Assembly (NCBI GenBank): GCA_003512875.1
Contig: DONZ01000043.1
Location: 1 to 6,286, forward strand
Reading direction: 5' to 3'
Source: Desulfovibrio sp.
GTDB lineage: Bacteria; Desulfobacterota; Desulfovibrionia; Desulfovibrionales; Desulfovibrionaceae
Length of the DNA: 6,286 nt
Within the stretch, counting starts at the first letter, position 1, and each line of letters opens with the position of its first letter. Of this stretch, positions 5,338 to 6,286 are shown piece after piece. The position numbers and the translations under genes are program-made. Under the pieces are notes generated by a model. The model saw nothing but the letters and a program-made list of their open reading frames with translations. It had not been told where the DNA came from and made no database searches.

Positions 5338-6286
5338 TTATTGATTTGCAATAGCTTTTGGCGAAGCCATCGTATAAATTTCGTGAGGATCAAGAATCAG
5401 AACCACACTGCCGTCACCCATAATGCTGGCTCCTGACAAGCCTTGGATATTATTCAAATACATACCGAGAGGCTTGATAACAATTTCTTGTCTGTCAAGG
5501 AGCTGATTTACAACAAGACCAATCCGTCTATCGTTATCTTGTAAAATAACAACGGAAATAGTATCGTTATTAATGGTTTCTGGCAAGTTCAAAAGTTCCC
5601 CTAAATCCACAATGCCCAAAACTTCGCCGCGAAGCGTTACGGCATTGCGTCCATTGATACTCGTTAAAATATTGCTGTCAAGTTTTGTTGTCGTAGCAAC
5701 AGCGTCAAGAGGAATGGCATAGGTTTGGTCACCCATTTTAATCATCAGCGCTTCAATAATCGCCAAAGTGAGCGGCAATGAAAGCGAGAAGCGCGTGCCT
5801 TGGTTAGGCACCGTATGAATGGCGATATTTCCTTTTAAATTCTTGATATTCGTACGGACAACGTCCATACCGACACCGCGACCTGAAATATCCGTAACAA
5901 CTTGAGCGGATGAAAATCCGGGAGCGAAAATGAGTTCCACGGCTTCCCTGTCGGTAAGGGCTTTCGCTTCCTCAGGAGAAATAATACCTTTATTGATTGC
6001 AACTTCACGCATTTTTTCAGGGTCGATGCCTTTGCCGTCGTCTTCAATTTCAATGACAACAGAGTTGCCTTTATGATATGCGCGAAGGGTCACGCGACCT
6101 CCGGCGGGCTTGCCGAGAGCCAAACGTGTTTCAGCGTCTTCAATGCCATGGTCCACACTGTTACGGATCAAGTGCATGAGAGGGTCGTTGATCGCTTCAA
6201 TAATGCTCTTGTCAAGTTCTGTTTCCTCACCCTCAAAAATAAGTTCGACTTCCTTGTTCACTTTTCTGGACAAGTCGCGGACGAGG
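5338..6286 (-). CDS. cheA: Chemotaxis histidine kinase CheA (C-terminal part; 5' end beyond window)
   Basis: CheA is the cytoplasmic kinase of chemoreceptor arrays; it autophosphorylates on a His in its P1 domain and passes the phosphate to CheY and CheB. About 315 codons are visible. Counting from the TTG at 6273 (internal, not the start), the P4 ATPase domain shows the N box HLIRNSVDHGIE (34-45), the G1 box EIEDDGKGID (75-84), the F-box region IFAPGFS (115-121) and the G2 box GRGVGMDVVRTNIK (131-144). The P5 CheW-like domain follows (~168-300), which docks CheW and receptors. P1, P2 and P3, including the phosphorylated His, lie outside the window; the frame is open to the edge with LVRDLSRKVNKEVELIFEGE, as expected upstream of P4. 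No C-terminal receiver domain is fused: the protein ends at residue 311, soon after P5. A terminator begins 5 bases past the stop. Confidence 0.95.
   Translation of the reverse strand, partial: LVRDLSRKVNKEVELIFEGEETELDKSIIEAINDPLMHLIRNSVDHGIEDAETRLALGKPAGGRVTLRAYHKGNSVVIEIEDDGKGIDPEKMREVAINKGIISPEEAKALTDREAVELIFAPGFSSAQVVTDISGRGVGMDVVRTNIKNLKGNIAIHTVPNQGTRFSLSLPLTLAIIEALMIKMGDQTYAIPLDAVATTTKLDSNILTSINGRNAVTLRGEVLGIVDLGELLNLPETINNDTISVVILQDNDRRIGLVVNQLLDRQEIVIKPLGMYLNNIQGLSGASIMGDGSVVLILDPHEIYTMASPKAIANQ

Noticed and set aside
1..6286. Mobile element, defence system, CRISPR array or other novel gene cluster
   Set aside because: No transposase, integrase, nuclease, reverse transcriptase, direct-repeat array or attachment site can be seen; all but one gene belong to well-known core families and composition is even throughout.

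Overview
The window reads as an ordinary chromosomal segment of a motile Gram-negative bacterium, most like a member of the Desulfovibrionaceae. The lineage call rests on the look of the FliI, GrpE and MiaB proteins and on the mix of genes; it is inference, not a database result. Base composition is moderate, mid-40s percent G+C by eye, and even from gene to gene, with no sign of foreign DNA. No insertion sequence, phage gene, CRISPR array, tRNA or rRNA is visible.

Plus strand, left to right. The window opens inside fliI, the flagellar export ATPase, which lacks its first ~55-70 codons. After an 87-base gap carrying a good sigma70-type promoter comes a tight three-gene unit: grpE (DnaK nucleotide exchange factor), miaB (tRNA methylthiotransferase) and a 155-codon gene of unknown function. 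Gaps between genes are 9 and 3 bases. The unit ends at a perfect 22-bp hairpin with a GAAA loop and runs of seven T on both strands, so it can stop transcription from either side.

Minus strand, right to left in the window. cheA (chemotaxis histidine kinase, C-terminal part only) runs in from the right edge and ends just before a compact terminator. Directly behind that terminator lie cvpA (four-helix membrane protein) and mazG (NTP pyrophosphohydrolase), whose reading frames overlap by 10 bases. The two gene sets converge on the 231-base intergenic stretch 3767-3997. Apart from the bidirectional terminator, I see nothing convincing there.

Functionally the window mixes motility and chemotaxis (fliI, cheA) with housekeeping: protein folding, tRNA modification and nucleotide pool cleaning. 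I found no evidence of a novel multi-gene system. The points most worth a second look are the unknown gene in frame behind miaB, the cysteine-rich N-terminus of GrpE, the insertion in the MiaB TRAM domain, and the terminator that abuts the cvpA ribosome binding site.
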